Of a DNA stretch of 11,210 nucleotides, positions 1-7,735 are shown one piece after another; positions within the stretch are counted from its first letter, which is position 1; each line of letters starts with the position of its first letter. The DNA is from Nitrospinae bacterium RIFCSPLOWO2_12_FULL_45_22. Lineage in GTDB: Bacteria > 2-12-FULL-45-22. Below the pieces are notes generated by a model. The model was not told where the DNA came from. It worked only from the letters and a program-made list of their open reading frames with translations, and ran no database searches. The position numbers and the translations under genes are program-made. Location: NCBI GenBank assembly GCA_001803565.1, contig MHDQ01000040.1, positions 3,895 through 15,104 of the forward strand, written 5' to 3'.

Positions 1-1092
1 ATAATCGTACGGCCGATCTACTGATTTAACTGAAGCCAGATAATATTCCGGGTGAAAACCGCTCCTTTTAACCAGCTCGCGGGCTTCGCTATAAAGCTTT
101 TCACTCTTCTCCAGCCCTAAATCCGGTGGGATCTGTTCCGCCTTAAACAACTTACGGCACAGGAAGCGACGGCTTAAGTCAGATACGATTTCGTCCGGGT
201 CTTTGGCCCATTGCTTGATATGATACCATAAGGTTGAATCATCCAGTTCTAAATATTCCCTGGCAGATATAGGTTCTCCCATTAACCATTTACGTACCGT
301 GGCATCACAATAACCCAACTTATTACTCCGCTCTCTGGCCCGGAGTAAAATTCTCTCCAGATGAGTCTTAGCTGCCCAGTTCTTGCGGTGGTGATAAACC
401 TGGATAAACATAGAGTAACGCGCAAATAGATAGTCTTCCACGGGATTCTTCCCCTTTTCATCACTTACCAGTATCTGATCATGCTCTTCATCTATCTCTA
501 AAGAGATAAGAACCCTTTGTAGATCGAAGCGGCCATATTCTGTACCGGTCAAATAGCTGTCCCGTAAAAGATAATCGAACCGGTCGCAATCCAGTTGGCT
601 GGAGATGAGATGGCAGATATATTGTGGCCGGAATTCTTTTTTTATGACTTGAGAAACCTGCTCAGGCAGGTCTTTTTGATACTTAGCTAAGATATAGTTT
701 ATTGCAGTGTCTTCTGTCAGTATCCGGATGGTCCAATCTTCGTGGTCATATCCTATTATATCTTCCGTGGCATGGCTGAAAGGACCGTGACCGATATCGT
801 GCAGCAAGGCAGCACATAAAGCCGCAGTCCGATAAGATGTTACTCGGGGACAGGTCTCCTGTAAATAACTCAGTAGTTGCCGGGTGATATGTAAGACCCC
901 TAAAGAATGAGTAAACCGGGAACCTTCTGCCCCATGAAAGGTAAAGAAGGCTAAGCCCAGTTGTTTGATATGCCTGAGTCTCTGAAATTCTGGGGTATCA
1001 ATCAGCTCTATTAGCACCCTCTCTTCTTCCTTAGTCCTGTTAAGGACTATACCGCCATGAATAGGGTCAAGATAGATCCGTTTGTCCCTCAT
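1..1092 (-). CDS. HD-domain phosphohydrolase (dGTPase/SAMHD1-like), 3' end outside window
   Basis: 364 codons are open from the ATG at 1092 to the left edge, with no stop; the C-terminus is missing. The protein starts MRDKRIYLDPIHGGI, typical of the SAMHD1-like bacterial family (usually around 400-450 residues). Metal-binding HD residues are visible: His62 in SRFTHSLG (58-65), His98-Asp99 in LLHDIGHGPFSHA (96-108) and Asp168 in SQLDCDRFDYLLRDS (165-179). RLRHIKQLG (38-46) is also characteristic. Members hydrolyse deoxynucleoside triphosphates to nucleoside and triphosphate, though some bacterial homologues act on other nucleotides, so the substrate is not certain. It lies 11 nt after the racemase gene and is translationally coupled to it. 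I derived the translation directly from the reverse complement. The family is secure; the link with its neighbours is unknown. Confidence 0.92.
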   Translation of the reverse strand, partial: MRDKRIYLDPIHGGIVLNRTKEEERVLIELIDTPEFQRLRHIKQLGLAFFTFHGAEGSRFTHSLGVLHITRQLLSYLQETCPRVTSYRTAALCAALLHDIGHGPFSHATEDIIGYDHEDWTIRILTEDTAINYILAKYQKDLPEQVSQVIKKEFRPQYICHLISSQLDCDRFDYLLRDSYLTGTEYGRFDLQRVLISLEIDEEHDQILVSDEKGKNPVEDYLFARYSMFIQVYHHRKNWAAKTHLERILLRARERSNKLGYCDATVRKWLMGEPISAREYLELDDSTLWYHIKQWAKDPDEIVSDLSRRFLCRKLFKAEQIPPDLGLEKSEKLYSEARELVKRSGFHPEYYLASVKSVDRPYDY

Positions 1093-1098
1093 TGATTG

Positions 1099-1105
1099 CT
1101 CCCTC
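1099..1105 (-). promoter_or_regulatory. Ribosome binding site of the HD-domain gene overlapping the racemase stop
   Basis: TGAGGGAG combines the racemase stop (1106-1104) with a GAGGGAG site placed 6 nt before the ATG at 1092. This fixes the HD-domain gene start and implies translational coupling. Confidence 0.7.
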
Positions 1106-1910
1106 AGAAAGGCTTTAAGCCAAACATGCTCCTTACTCTTTTTATGTCTTTCTCCCGGGGCATGGCATAGATGCCAGCGCGGCTGATAGCTGGCCAACCT
1201 AACCTGTCCTTGAGGTCAACTATTGCCTCTGCCGCCTTAAGGCCGATAACGACACAATCGAGCAACTGGGCGCCATTTTCATCCACCATAGTCACACCAG
1301 ACATGGTACAATGGGGTGCCAGCCCTGCACAGCCAACAATTACTACTTCAGCACCATCAGCCACGCAACCCCTGGCCTTGTCCAGGATGTCAGATACTAT
1401 CAGGTAGGGTTCCTGAAAACCCTTGGTAAAGACGTCTCGGTTAGCCATAGAGATGGTCCTCACGGGATGGGTTATAGCCCTTTCCTGCAGCCCTTGCAAC
1501 TTAATCATAACCTCCAGGTTAGTGGCTACCTTATTATCATTAGCGGTAACCACAGCAAAGCGATGTCCCAACATACAGGCCAGGAGCATGGAGGCTTCAC
1601 CAATACCTATAACAGGTATATTTACTACCTCGCGGGCTTCCCGTACACCAGGGTCTTCAAAGCAGCCTACCAGGGCCGCATCAAACCCCTCTTTCTCGGC
1701 TTCCATAATCTTCTCGATGATCTCCTTTTTATTTAACAGGTCAAAATAAGCCGATGAAGAGACTGCCAGACTCTCCAGGCCCGGCTCTACTGACTTGAAG
1801 GATACCTCGGTCCCGGGCCTCAATACCTTAGGGAACAACTGCCTGACTAGATCATAATAAGGTTGAGAAATTCTCTCTACCGTGATGTTAACAAAACATA
1901 TCTTAACCAT
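1104..1910 (-). CDS. Asp/Glu/hydantoin racemase family protein
   Basis: 268 residues, cytoplasmic, two-lobed aspartate/glutamate racemase superfamily. The two catalytic cysteines expected for cofactor-independent racemisation are visible: Cys83 in VGCFEDPGV (81-89) and Cys194 in IVGCAGLAP (191-199). The segment NIPVIGIGEASM (97-108) closely matches the hydantoin racemase branch, which also favours the FEDPG pattern. Such enzymes invert the alpha-carbon of amino acids or hydantoins; some superfamily members are maleate isomerases or decarboxylases, so the substrate cannot be named. It starts with a strong AAAGGAG site at 6 nt. Its TGA is part of the ribosome site of the following HD-domain gene, so the two are probably translated together. 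There is no hydantoinase or peptidoglycan gene nearby to give a pathway, and no sign of a role in chemosensing. Confidence 0.87.
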   Translation of the reverse strand: MVKICFVNITVERISQPYYDLVRQLFPKVLRPGTEVSFKSVEPGLESLAVSSSAYFDLLNKKEIIEKIMEAEKEGFDAALVGCFEDPGVREAREVVNIPVIGIGEASMLLACMLGHRFAVVTANDNKVATNLEVMIKLQGLQERAITHPVRTISMANRDVFTKGFQEPYLIVSDILDKARGCVADGAEVVIVGCAGLAPHCTMSGVTMVDENGAQLLDCVVIGLKAAEAIVDLKDRLGWPAISRAGIYAMPREKDIKRVRSMFGLKPF

Positions 1911-1989
1911 ATCAATCTCCTTTTTTTCATGCCTTCTCTTTAATTGTACACCATTCCCTGCGCTCGTCGTTCTGAACAGTTACACTCAA
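1911..1989 (-). other. 79-nt spacer between the signalling operon and the racemase gene
   Basis: The spacer contains an AAAGGAG ribosome site (1917-1923), 6 nt before the racemase ATG. A TACAAT hexamer on the minus strand at 1944-1949 resembles a -10 element, but no TTGACA-like box lies 16-18 nt upstream, so a promoter is only possible. An odd-centred palindrome, GTTCTGAAC, lies at 1969-1977. No terminator is seen, so read-through from cheR is plausible. Confidence 0.4.
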
Positions 1990-3504
1990 TCACCCCTTAG
2001 CAAGGGGCTTCAGATTTTGCTGGCATATATATAATATTTGTCTCAATTCTGTTTTACTATAAACAGAATTAAGGACATTTTTCTCCTGACCCATACCATG
2101 AGTGAATACAGTTAGGGCATTCTTATACTCCTTGGCGGCGTTGACTTTGTTCCCATTAGCCAGATAGAGTTCTCCCAGATAATAATGGGCTAAAGCCAAA
2201 TTTGGTTGAAGATAAATGGCCTTCTTAAACTCCATTAAAGCCTTATCTGTTTCTTCCTTATCTTTATAAATCAATCCTGACAGGAGATGGCCTTCGACGG
2301 ATAATGGATCAGCTTCTAACAAATCATGACATATACTCAAGGCATCTTCAAGCTTGCCTAAACAAATATATACATAGCTCAACAAGACAGACGCTTCAGT
2401 ATAGTTTGTATTATCGTTTAAGATAAGATTTAATATCTCCTTAGCCTTTTCATATTCTCCTCCTCCTATATGCCTTAGGCTTGCACTTATGGGGTCTTCT
2501 TCCCTTACTGGGTCTGTTTTAGTGCATTCACGAGAAATAGGTTTTGGCGAAGGGGGGGGAATTTTTGGTAGAGGTGTAGTCAGCAAGATTTTCCCTAGGT
2601 GCTTTCTGTCCACTCTTTCTCCTGATTCCGCGGGATGCTTCTCTTTGATATAATAAAAAACATTTTCTTTCTCCTGGAGTTGAAATGCGTGAGATAGGTG
2701 GAAAAGGGATTCTGCAGCACCGGTAAAAAGATATCCTTTCTCAGCTAAGCATTGGTAGAGGTTATGAAGTACTTTTCTAGCGGAATCGGGTCTAAAATAA
2801 ATAATCACATTTTTGCACAAGATAATATCATGCCCTCGCATATCCTCTATCGGGAAAGGATCATTGACTAAATTAAGCAAAGAAAAGTTGACCATATTCT
2901 TAACTTCTTCATGAAGGTGATAGTTGCCTCCCGAGAGGGTAAAATATTTCTCTAAATATCTTCTTTCTGTGTTCCTGAAGGAATTTTTCCCGTATATGCC
3001 CTCTTTTGCTTTTTTTAGCGCTTTGGTACTTACATCTGTCGCCAATATTTCTAGTTTAAAGTCCATTAGCAGTTCTTTCAGTTCCAATAAGGTCATAGCT
3101 ATAGAATAAGGTTCCTCGCCCGTAGAACAACCGGCAGACCATATCTTTAATACCCTCTTAAGTCTTGAACCAATCTTTTTCTGGATTATTTCCGGGATAA
3201 TATTTGTCTTTATAAAATCAAATTGCCAGGGGTCCCTGAAGAAATATGTTTCATGGACAGTAATGGTATTTAGTAGCTCCTGGAATTCTTCCTCACCACC
3301 GTTTGTAAGGAGGCAATTATAGTATTCCTTAAATCCGGTGAAATTCCTCTGGGCAATACGAATACTTACATTGCTCCTCAGAGAATCCCACAAAGACCTT
3401 TCCAGATGGATCCCACTTCGGTTTTCAATAAGGTCTTGCAAAAGAAAAAAATCTTCCAGGGATAACTCGATAGCAGAATTGGTTGATGCGTTAGTTACTA
3501 TCAT
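1990..3504 (-). CDS. cheR: CheR-type receptor methyltransferase with C-terminal TPR repeats (WspC/FrzF type)
   Basis: 504 residues from the chosen start. The N-terminal CheR helical domain (about 14-85) leads into the S-adenosylmethionine-dependent methyltransferase fold: TVHETYFFRDP (82-92), SAM-binding IWSAGCSTGEEPYS (121-134), ILATDVS (153-159), the CKNVIIYF strand (230-237) and TGAAESL near 261-267. A Pro-rich linker (about 309-322) joins it to about three TPR-like helical pairs (about 345-470). It methylates receptor glutamates and opposes CheB. The TPR part may position the enzyme at a receptor that lacks a pentapeptide tether, as proposed for WspC- and FrzF-like proteins; that is inference. 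The linker is encoded over a C8 run. It overlaps the cyclase gene by 14 nt. Placing cheR last differs from the Wsp order. The last codons form a short hairpin. Confidence 0.95.
   Translation of the reverse strand: MIVTNASTNSAIELSLEDFFLLQDLIENRSGIHLERSLWDSLRSNVSIRIAQRNFTGFKEYYNCLLTNGGEEEFQELLNTITVHETYFFRDPWQFDFIKTNIIPEIIQKKIGSRLKRVLKIWSAGCSTGEEPYSIAMTLLELKELLMDFKLEILATDVSTKALKKAKEGIYGKNSFRNTERRYLEKYFTLSGGNYHLHEEVKNMVNFSLLNLVNDPFPIEDMRGHDIILCKNVIIYFRPDSARKVLHNLYQCLAEKGYLFTGAAESLFHLSHAFQLQEKENVFYYIKEKHPAESGERVDRKHLGKILLTTPLPKIPPPSPKPISRECTKTDPVREEDPISASLRHIGGGEYEKAKEILNLILNDNTNYTEASVLLSYVYICLGKLEDALSICHDLLEADPLSVEGHLLSGLIYKDKEETDKALMEFKKAIYLQPNLALAHYYLGELYLANGNKVNAAKEYKNALTVFTHGMGQEKNVLNSVYSKTELRQILYICQQNLKPLAKG
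1993..2007 (-). other. Small hairpin at the 3' end of cheR
   Basis: On the transcribed strand CCCCTT-GCT-AAGGGG forms a 6-bp stem with a 3-nt loop, ending just before the TGA at 1992-1990. No T-run follows (TGATTGAGTG), so it does not qualify as an intrinsic terminator. It could slow ribosomes or protect the mRNA end, or be chance in Leu-Ala-Lys-Gly codons. Confidence 0.35.
2552..2559 (-). repeat. C8 homopolymer in the CheR linker
   Basis: Eight consecutive C on the coding strand encode the Pro-Pro-Pro of the linker between the methyltransferase domain and the TPR region. It is the longest G/C homopolymer I see in the window. A one-base change would leave the catalytic domain intact and remove the TPR part. 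As written, the frame is intact. Confidence 0.6.
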
Positions 3505-4984
3505 CCTTTTTCTCCATAAGGCAGACCCTGTTCCTACCAAGACTTTTTGCCTGGTACATGGCTTTATCAGCAAAGAAAATGAGCTCTCCCAGGGAGGGCT
3601 CTTCCCCTCCCGAGGACCATGATATACCTATGCTTACAGTTATCTTCAGGGATTGATTTTGGAGTATAAATTGGTGGTCCTCGATCTGCTTTCTTATCCG
3701 CTCGCAAAGGATTTTTGCACCATTAATAGGGGTTTCTACTAACAGGAGGGAAAATTCTTCCCCCCCAAAGCGGGCTAATAAGTCGGTCGTGCGGCATTCT
3801 TCTTGAATAATTCTGGCTATCTCTCTCAGGACAAAATCTCCTGCCATATGGCCATAAGTATCATTGATCTTTTTAAAATGATCAATATCCATGATTGCCA
3901 AAGAAAATATGGTTTTATATCTGATAGCCCTATAATATTCCCGGTTCAATACCTCAAAGAAGTGTCTCCTATTATATAACCCAGTTAAATCATCGGTAAT
4001 AGCTAAACCCCTTAACCTCTCAAATAAAAAGCCATCCTCTAAAACGATAAAAGCCTGTCTAGAAATTCGCTTTAATCTCTCCAGCTCTTCTGTATTCTCC
4101 ATAACTATGGGGGACAAACAGAAGGTAAATAACCCAGGTATCTTTCCTCCCTCTTCTCTAGGGATATGGAACAGTCTCTGGGCGAGATCTCTTATTAAAC
4201 ATTCTTCTTCTATTATCAGCTCTCTGTTATCATCTCGGACAATTATTTGCAAATTTTCGCTTTCTGAGCCGGTCTCCCCCGCCCGACCCCCAGCAAATAT
4301 TTTGAGACTCTCGCCTTTGATCTTACCCAGATCGAACCGTCCTACCTTAGAATTGACTTTAAGATAGCTGTGACATTCTTTTCTATCTCCCATAATTAGG
4401 GCAGCTACGGGGAAACTAATAAATGACTCATAGAGTTTAAATAAGGCATTTACGGTCTCAAGAAGGTTGTCATTAGAAAGGGAAAGCTGTCCGATTTGGT
4501 TCGATATGGTGGCTTCATAAAGGCTCTTATCTAATAGCTCATTTATCCTGTATAAGATTTCCCACATATCAGGAGGTTTTAGCTTTTGTACCAATTCACC
4601 TGAGCCAGCGTATTGTGGTCTAAACCTCAAGAGAACCTCTATCGTCCCTAGTAAATCTGTATGCCACATATCTTTAAGGATGTATTTATCGGCCCCGGTT
4701 TGTAAGCCCCAAAATTTATCTGCCGGTTGGTCTCTTGAGGTGAAAAGAATAATCGGGATACGAGAGGTAGACCTCTCGTTCTTCAGGTAGCGGCAGGTCT
4801 GATAACCATTCATATTAGGCATCATTATATCCAGGATAATAAGGTCTGGGTGTTCGGTGAAGGTTTTTTCTACCGCCTCTACACCATTTAATGCCGTTAC
4901 AATCTGATATCCAGCATCTCTTAAATAAGCCCCTATCATATCCAGGATGGTGGGGCTGTCATCCGTAATAAGAATTTTTGCCAT
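3491..4984 (-). CDS. Response regulator diguanylate cyclase, REC - GAF-like - GGDEF
   Basis: 497 residues, cytoplasmic. A receiver occupies about 1-120, with Asp8/Asp9, phospho-acceptor Asp52 in LDIMMP, Thr82 and Lys104. A middle region of about 155-325 has the look of a GAF domain: a leading helix, a hydrophobic core strand near FPVAALIMG, and an ending RQAFIVLEDGFLFERL. The GGDEF domain (about 326-492) starts with TDDLTGLYNRRHF, has LAIMDIDHFKKIND, and the active motif RFGGEEF (405-411). An RxxD inhibitory site (R398-D401) sits five residues before GGEEF. It should therefore make c-di-GMP from two GTP and be product-inhibited. It is the evident output of the CheA-REC pathway, as WspR is, but WspR lacks the middle domain and is about 150 residues shorter. 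Its end overlaps the cheR start by 14 nt. Function is secure; the GAF assignment is moderate. Confidence 0.94.
   Translation of the reverse strand: MAKILITDDSPTILDMIGAYLRDAGYQIVTALNGVEAVEKTFTEHPDLIILDIMMPNMNGYQTCRYLKNERSTSRIPIILFTSRDQPADKFWGLQTGADKYILKDMWHTDLLGTIEVLLRFRPQYAGSGELVQKLKPPDMWEILYRINELLDKSLYEATISNQIGQLSLSNDNLLETVNALFKLYESFISFPVAALIMGDRKECHSYLKVNSKVGRFDLGKIKGESLKIFAGGRAGETGSESENLQIIVRDDNRELIIEEECLIRDLAQRLFHIPREEGGKIPGLFTFCLSPIVMENTEELERLKRISRQAFIVLEDGFLFERLRGLAITDDLTGLYNRRHFFEVLNREYYRAIRYKTIFSLAIMDIDHFKKINDTYGHMAGDFVLREIARIIQEECRTTDLLARFGGEEFSLLLVETPINGAKILCERIRKQIEDHQFILQNQSLKITVSIGISWSSGGEEPSLGELIFFADKAMYQAKSLGRNRVCLMEKKDDSN
3512..3515 (-). promoter_or_regulatory. Ribosome binding site that sets the CheR start at 3504
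   Basis: GGAG with a 7-nt spacer precedes the ATG at 3504. An in-frame ATG at 3573 would add 23 residues that only shadow the conserved end of the GGDEF domain. The downstream ATG gives a 14-nt overlap, consistent with coupled translation. Confidence 0.7.
3760..3766 (-). repeat. G7 homopolymer within the GGEEF catalytic motif codons
   Basis: Seven G in a row on the coding strand encode the two glycines and the first base of the first glutamate of the cyclase active motif. A one-base slip here would destroy the cyclase. Similar G7 runs occur in cheB (5343-5349) and cheA (7492-7498). Frequent GGG codons may explain all of them. Confidence 0.5.
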
Positions 4985-4985
4985 C

Positions 4986-5573
4986 CTATGTCTTACTCCC
5001 TAAACTCAATAATCTATCTATTATGCCCTGGATGGATAAGACCTCATCTGCTGCTCCTATATCTATAGCCACCTTAGGCATACCGAATATAGTACAACTA
5101 CCCTCATCCTGTACCAGGGTAATCCCGTCCCCCTCCTTAATGGCCCTAAGCCCTCTAGCCCCGTCCTCTCCCATACCGGTTAACAAGACCCCTATAGCCC
5201 GTGTGCCATAAACTTCTGCCACGGATTCCATGAGGAAATCAATAGAAGGGCGGTGTCCTTTGAAAACGGGGGCAGAAAGAAGTCTTATCTGGCCCTTTTT
5301 ATTTACTATGGTGTGGTATTTATCAGGGGCCAGGAAGGCCCTCCCCCCCTCCACCCGATCCCCTGTCTGGGCAAGCTTCACTTCTATCAAAGAAGTTTTA
5401 TTGAGCCCCTCTGCTAATTTCTCAACAAAGCCTTCAGCAATATGCTGGACAATTATTATACCCAGAGGGAATTGGCTGGGGAGGAAAGATAAAATCTCCC
5501 TGATGACCTTAGGGCCGCCAGCCGAGGCCCCTATAGCAATGATTTCATAGTTATTATTCCCCTTTTTCTTCAT
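4986..5573 (-). CDS. cheB: CheB-type protein-glutamate methylesterase, catalytic domain only
   Basis: 195 residues forming a single CheB catalytic domain that removes methyl groups from, and may deamidate, receptor Glu/Gln residues. The triad is intact: Ser17 in IGASAGG (14-20), His44 in VQHI (42-45) and Asp137 in TGMGEDGAR (132-140); spacing agrees with enteric CheB. The N-terminal receiver of usual CheB and WspF (full length around 340-350 residues) is absent. An in-frame TGA two codons before the ATG rules out an extended N-terminus here. It follows cheA after a 53-nt gap, the longest within the operon, and has no good Shine-Dalgarno site, so it may be made at a low level. A one-base gap separates it from the cyclase gene. 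It likely opposes the CheR encoded downstream. Without a receiver, feedback from CheA must act some other way or not at all. Confidence 0.95.
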   Translation of the reverse strand: MKKKGNNNYEIIAIGASAGGPKVIREILSFLPSQFPLGIIIVQHIAEGFVEKLAEGLNKTSLIEVKLAQTGDRVEGGRAFLAPDKYHTIVNKKGQIRLLSAPVFKGHRPSIDFLMESVAEVYGTRAIGVLLTGMGEDGARGLRAIKEGDGITLVQDEGSCTIFGMPKVAIDIGAADEVLSIQGIIDRLLSLGSKT

Positions 5574-5626
5574 CTGTCATATCAATTATTCCCAATTATG
5601 CGTGAATTGTAGCCGTAACCTTTGGC
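5574..5626 (-). other. 53-nt cheA-cheB spacer without a clear ribosome binding site
   Basis: This is the only intergenic gap over 25 nt inside the signalling operon. The bases just upstream of the cheB ATG (TTGATATGACAG) have no GGAG-like match at normal spacing; the nearest is GGGA some 17 nt away. A TACAAT hexamer occurs in the spacer but has no convincing -35 partner, so I do not call a promoter. No stable hairpin or T-run is evident. Confidence 0.4.
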
Positions 5627-7735
5627 TTATCGCTTCGCTAACTTTTCAATGATAGCGAGGAATTCTCCTTGATCAAAGCTACTCTTTAGCATATAGGCAT
5701 CAGCCCCTACCTCTAATCCCCTCAACCTATCTTCTCTTTTCTCTTTCGTGGTTACTATAATGATGGGAATTTCTTTATGTCGGTCATCTTTTCGCACGGC
5801 AGCTACTAATTCGAACCCATTCATTCGGGGCATCTCAATATCAGTAATGATAAGATCAAAGTCCTGTTCTTTAAGCTTTTCCAGGGCCTCAAGACCATCT
5901 CTGGCCGTTTCTACTTTATAACCAGCCATTTGTAATATATTCTTTTCTAAATCCCGAACGATTAAGGAGTCTTCGGCTAACAGTAAAGACAATGGCCCTT
6001 TCTTCGTCTCCTCTATTTTCCCCCTCTCTAGGGGAATTCCCTTACGCAACCCTTGAATAATAGCCTCAACAATGGCTGTTACATTCAGAGCTAAGGCCAC
6101 CCCACCATTGCTCAAGCCAGCAACCCCACTGATCTCCCGTGTAGCTCTAAAATATCTCCCTAGCTTTTTGATTACTATATCTTTTTCTTCTAAGACTTTA
6201 TCTGCCAAAATGCCCACCCGCTGCTCTCCATGTTTAATAATTAAGGCATAGTATTTCTGCCCATCCCCCTGGACGGTAGGCAACTGGAGTAAGCCAGTCA
6301 ATTTTGCCGCCGGGATAGTTTTGCCATGGAAGGAGATAACATCTCTGTTTTCTAAGCTCATGACCTTATTGGGATCAAGATAAACTACCTCTTCAATAAA
6401 GCTCAAAGGAATAGCAAAGGTAGAGTCCCCGGAAGTAAACAATAAGGACGGTATTAGGGCCAGATAAAAAGGGAGGTTCAGTAGGCATCTGGTCCCATTT
6501 CCTCTTTCAGTGGTCAGGGTTACGGTTCCATTCAGCTTCTCCACGGTTCCTCTAACTATATCCAGACCTATTCCCCGCCCTGAAACCTCGGTAATAATTG
6601 ATTGGGTAGTGAAGCCAGGGTTAAAAATAAACCTCAACAATTCCCCCTCCGGGAGGGAGGCAGCCTCTTCTTGGGACAAGAAGCCTTTTTTGACTATCTC
6701 GTCCTGGATTTTAGGAAAATCTATTCCCTGGCCATCATCCTCTATCTCTATTGATATCCGATTCCCTTTTTGGGAGGCACACACCCTTAGTTTCCCTTTA
6801 GGGGGTTTACCCAGGAGTCTTCGTTGCTCAGGATGCTCAATCCCATGGTCTATGGCATTTCTAACAAGATGTATGAGGGGGGCGTCAATTTGATTAATAA
6901 TCCTTTGATCAATAGCTATCTCTCCCCCTTCTATTACCAGCTCAACTTCCTTACCCAATTCCTGGGAAAGGTCCCTAACTGCCCTGGGTAAACCATCAAA
7001 GACATGGGCAAGGGGGATTAAGGAGATAGCTAATACTTCTTCCTGAAGCTGATGGATCAATCTATCACCTAATACCACTTCTTCACTATAATTTTCTAAA
7101 AATTTTTTATAACTTGTCCTCAATTCTTGTGGTAATCCTTGAAATATTGGTGATAATAAGTTACTCAACTGATGGTACCTCTCCTCTTCCCGCATTATCC
7201 AATACCTTAACTCGCTAGATATCTTAGATAATTGCTCAATTATACTGGCATTTATGCGTACCGTTTCTAGATCAGAGATTTGGAGATAATGGTAGGTGGA
7301 AGTAGGGGTCATCTCATTGGGTGGTAAGGCTGGCTGCATTTTCTCTGCTGAAATCGCCGATTCGAGGCTGGCACAGAGATCAGATGGATCAAGGGTTTCC
7401 TTGCCGTCCTGTGCTATAACTTCTACCATTCGGGAAAGTAAATCTATACTTTGATAAAGTATATTCATTCCTTGAGGGTTCAAGCCTTCCTCCCCCCCTT
7501 TTTCTTTATCCAACATAGCTTCTATCGAATGGGCAAGGGTGCTAATATTTTTTAGCCCCAGCATATTAGCTGAACCTTTAATAGTATGAACCTCCCTCAA
7601 AACCCCTTGTAATATATCTCTATTCCCCTTCTCTGCCTCTAAAGAGATGAAGTCATGTTCTACTCTTCTGAGGCGTTCTCTAGTCTCTTCTACAAATTTC
7701 TTTATAAAAGGGGTGCGATCAAAATCTTTAGCCAT
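5627..7735 (-). CDS. cheA: Hybrid chemosensory histidine kinase CheA with C-terminal receiver (WspE/FrzE type)
   Basis: 702 residues from the chosen start. Domains in order: Hpt (about 5-120) with phospho-accepting His50 in [12 protein letters not shown]; a short Pro-rich linker (130-150) with no recognisable P2 CheY-docking domain; dimerisation P3 (about 155-255); HATPase P4 (about 256-420) with N box [12 protein letters not shown] (289-300), DDGQGID (333-339) and GRGIGLDIV (387-395); CheW-like P5 (about 421-565); and a receiver (about 583-702) with Glu588/Asp589, phospho-acceptor Asp632 in TDIEMP, and Lys684. It is a cytoplasmic kinase held at the receptor array by CheW. Fused CheA-receivers are typical of Wsp, Frz and Pil/Chp-like systems rather than flagellar ones. 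The likely target is the receiver of the diguanylate cyclase two genes downstream. All catalytic motifs are present. It overlaps the receptor gene by 8 nt (ATGGCTAA). Confidence 0.96.
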   Translation of the reverse strand: MAKDFDRTPFIKKFVEETRERLRRVEHDFISLEAEKGNRDILQGVLREVHTIKGSANMLGLKNISTLAHSIEAMLDKEKGGEEGLNPQGMNILYQSIDLLSRMVEVIAQDGKETLDPSDLCASLESAISAEKMQPALPPNEMTPTSTYHYLQISDLETVRINASIIEQLSKISSELRYWIMREEERYHQLSNLLSPIFQGLPQELRTSYKKFLENYSEEVVLGDRLIHQLQEEVLAISLIPLAHVFDGLPRAVRDLSQELGKEVELVIEGGEIAIDQRIINQIDAPLIHLVRNAIDHGIEHPEQRRLLGKPPKGKLRVCASQKGNRISIEIEDDGQGIDFPKIQDEIVKKGFLSQEEAASLPEGELLRFIFNPGFTTQSIITEVSGRGIGLDIVRGTVEKLNGTVTLTTERGNGTRCLLNLPFYLALIPSLLFTSGDSTFAIPLSFIEEVVYLDPNKVMSLENRDVISFHGKTIPAAKLTGLLQLPTVQGDGQKYYALIIKHGEQRVGILADKVLEEKDIVIKKLGRYFRATREISGVAGLSNGGVALALNVTAIVEAIIQGLRKGIPLERGKIEETKKGPLSLLLAEDSLIVRDLEKNILQMAGYKVETARDGLEALEKLKEQDFDLIITDIEMPRMNGFELVAAVRKDDRHKEIPIIIVTTKEKREDRLRGLEVGADAYMLKSSFDQGEFLAIIEKLAKR

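Noticed and set aside
282-464. Small 60-codon open frame on the minus strand
   Set aside because: It lies out of frame inside the HD-domain gene, whose translation is continuous across it with conserved motifs.
1171-1749. Overlapping plus-strand open frames opposite the racemase gene
   Set aside because: Three frames overlap each other and the racemase, show no recognisable motifs and have no supporting ribosome sites; they are antisense shadows.
1944-1949. TACAAT as a promoter -10 for the racemase
   Set aside because: No -35-like hexamer at 16-18 nt and no extended -10 TG in the right position.
1993-2007. Intrinsic terminator at the end of the signalling operon
   Set aside because: The stem is short and no T-run follows on the transcribed strand.
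3505-3573. Longer CheR start, adding 23 residues
   Set aside because: The added residues only shadow the conserved GGDEF C-terminus in another frame; the ATG at 3504 has a well-placed GGAG.
6510-6893. 127-codon plus-strand open frame
   Set aside because: It lies wholly opposite the CheA ATPase domain, whose motifs are intact; composition looks like an antisense shadow.
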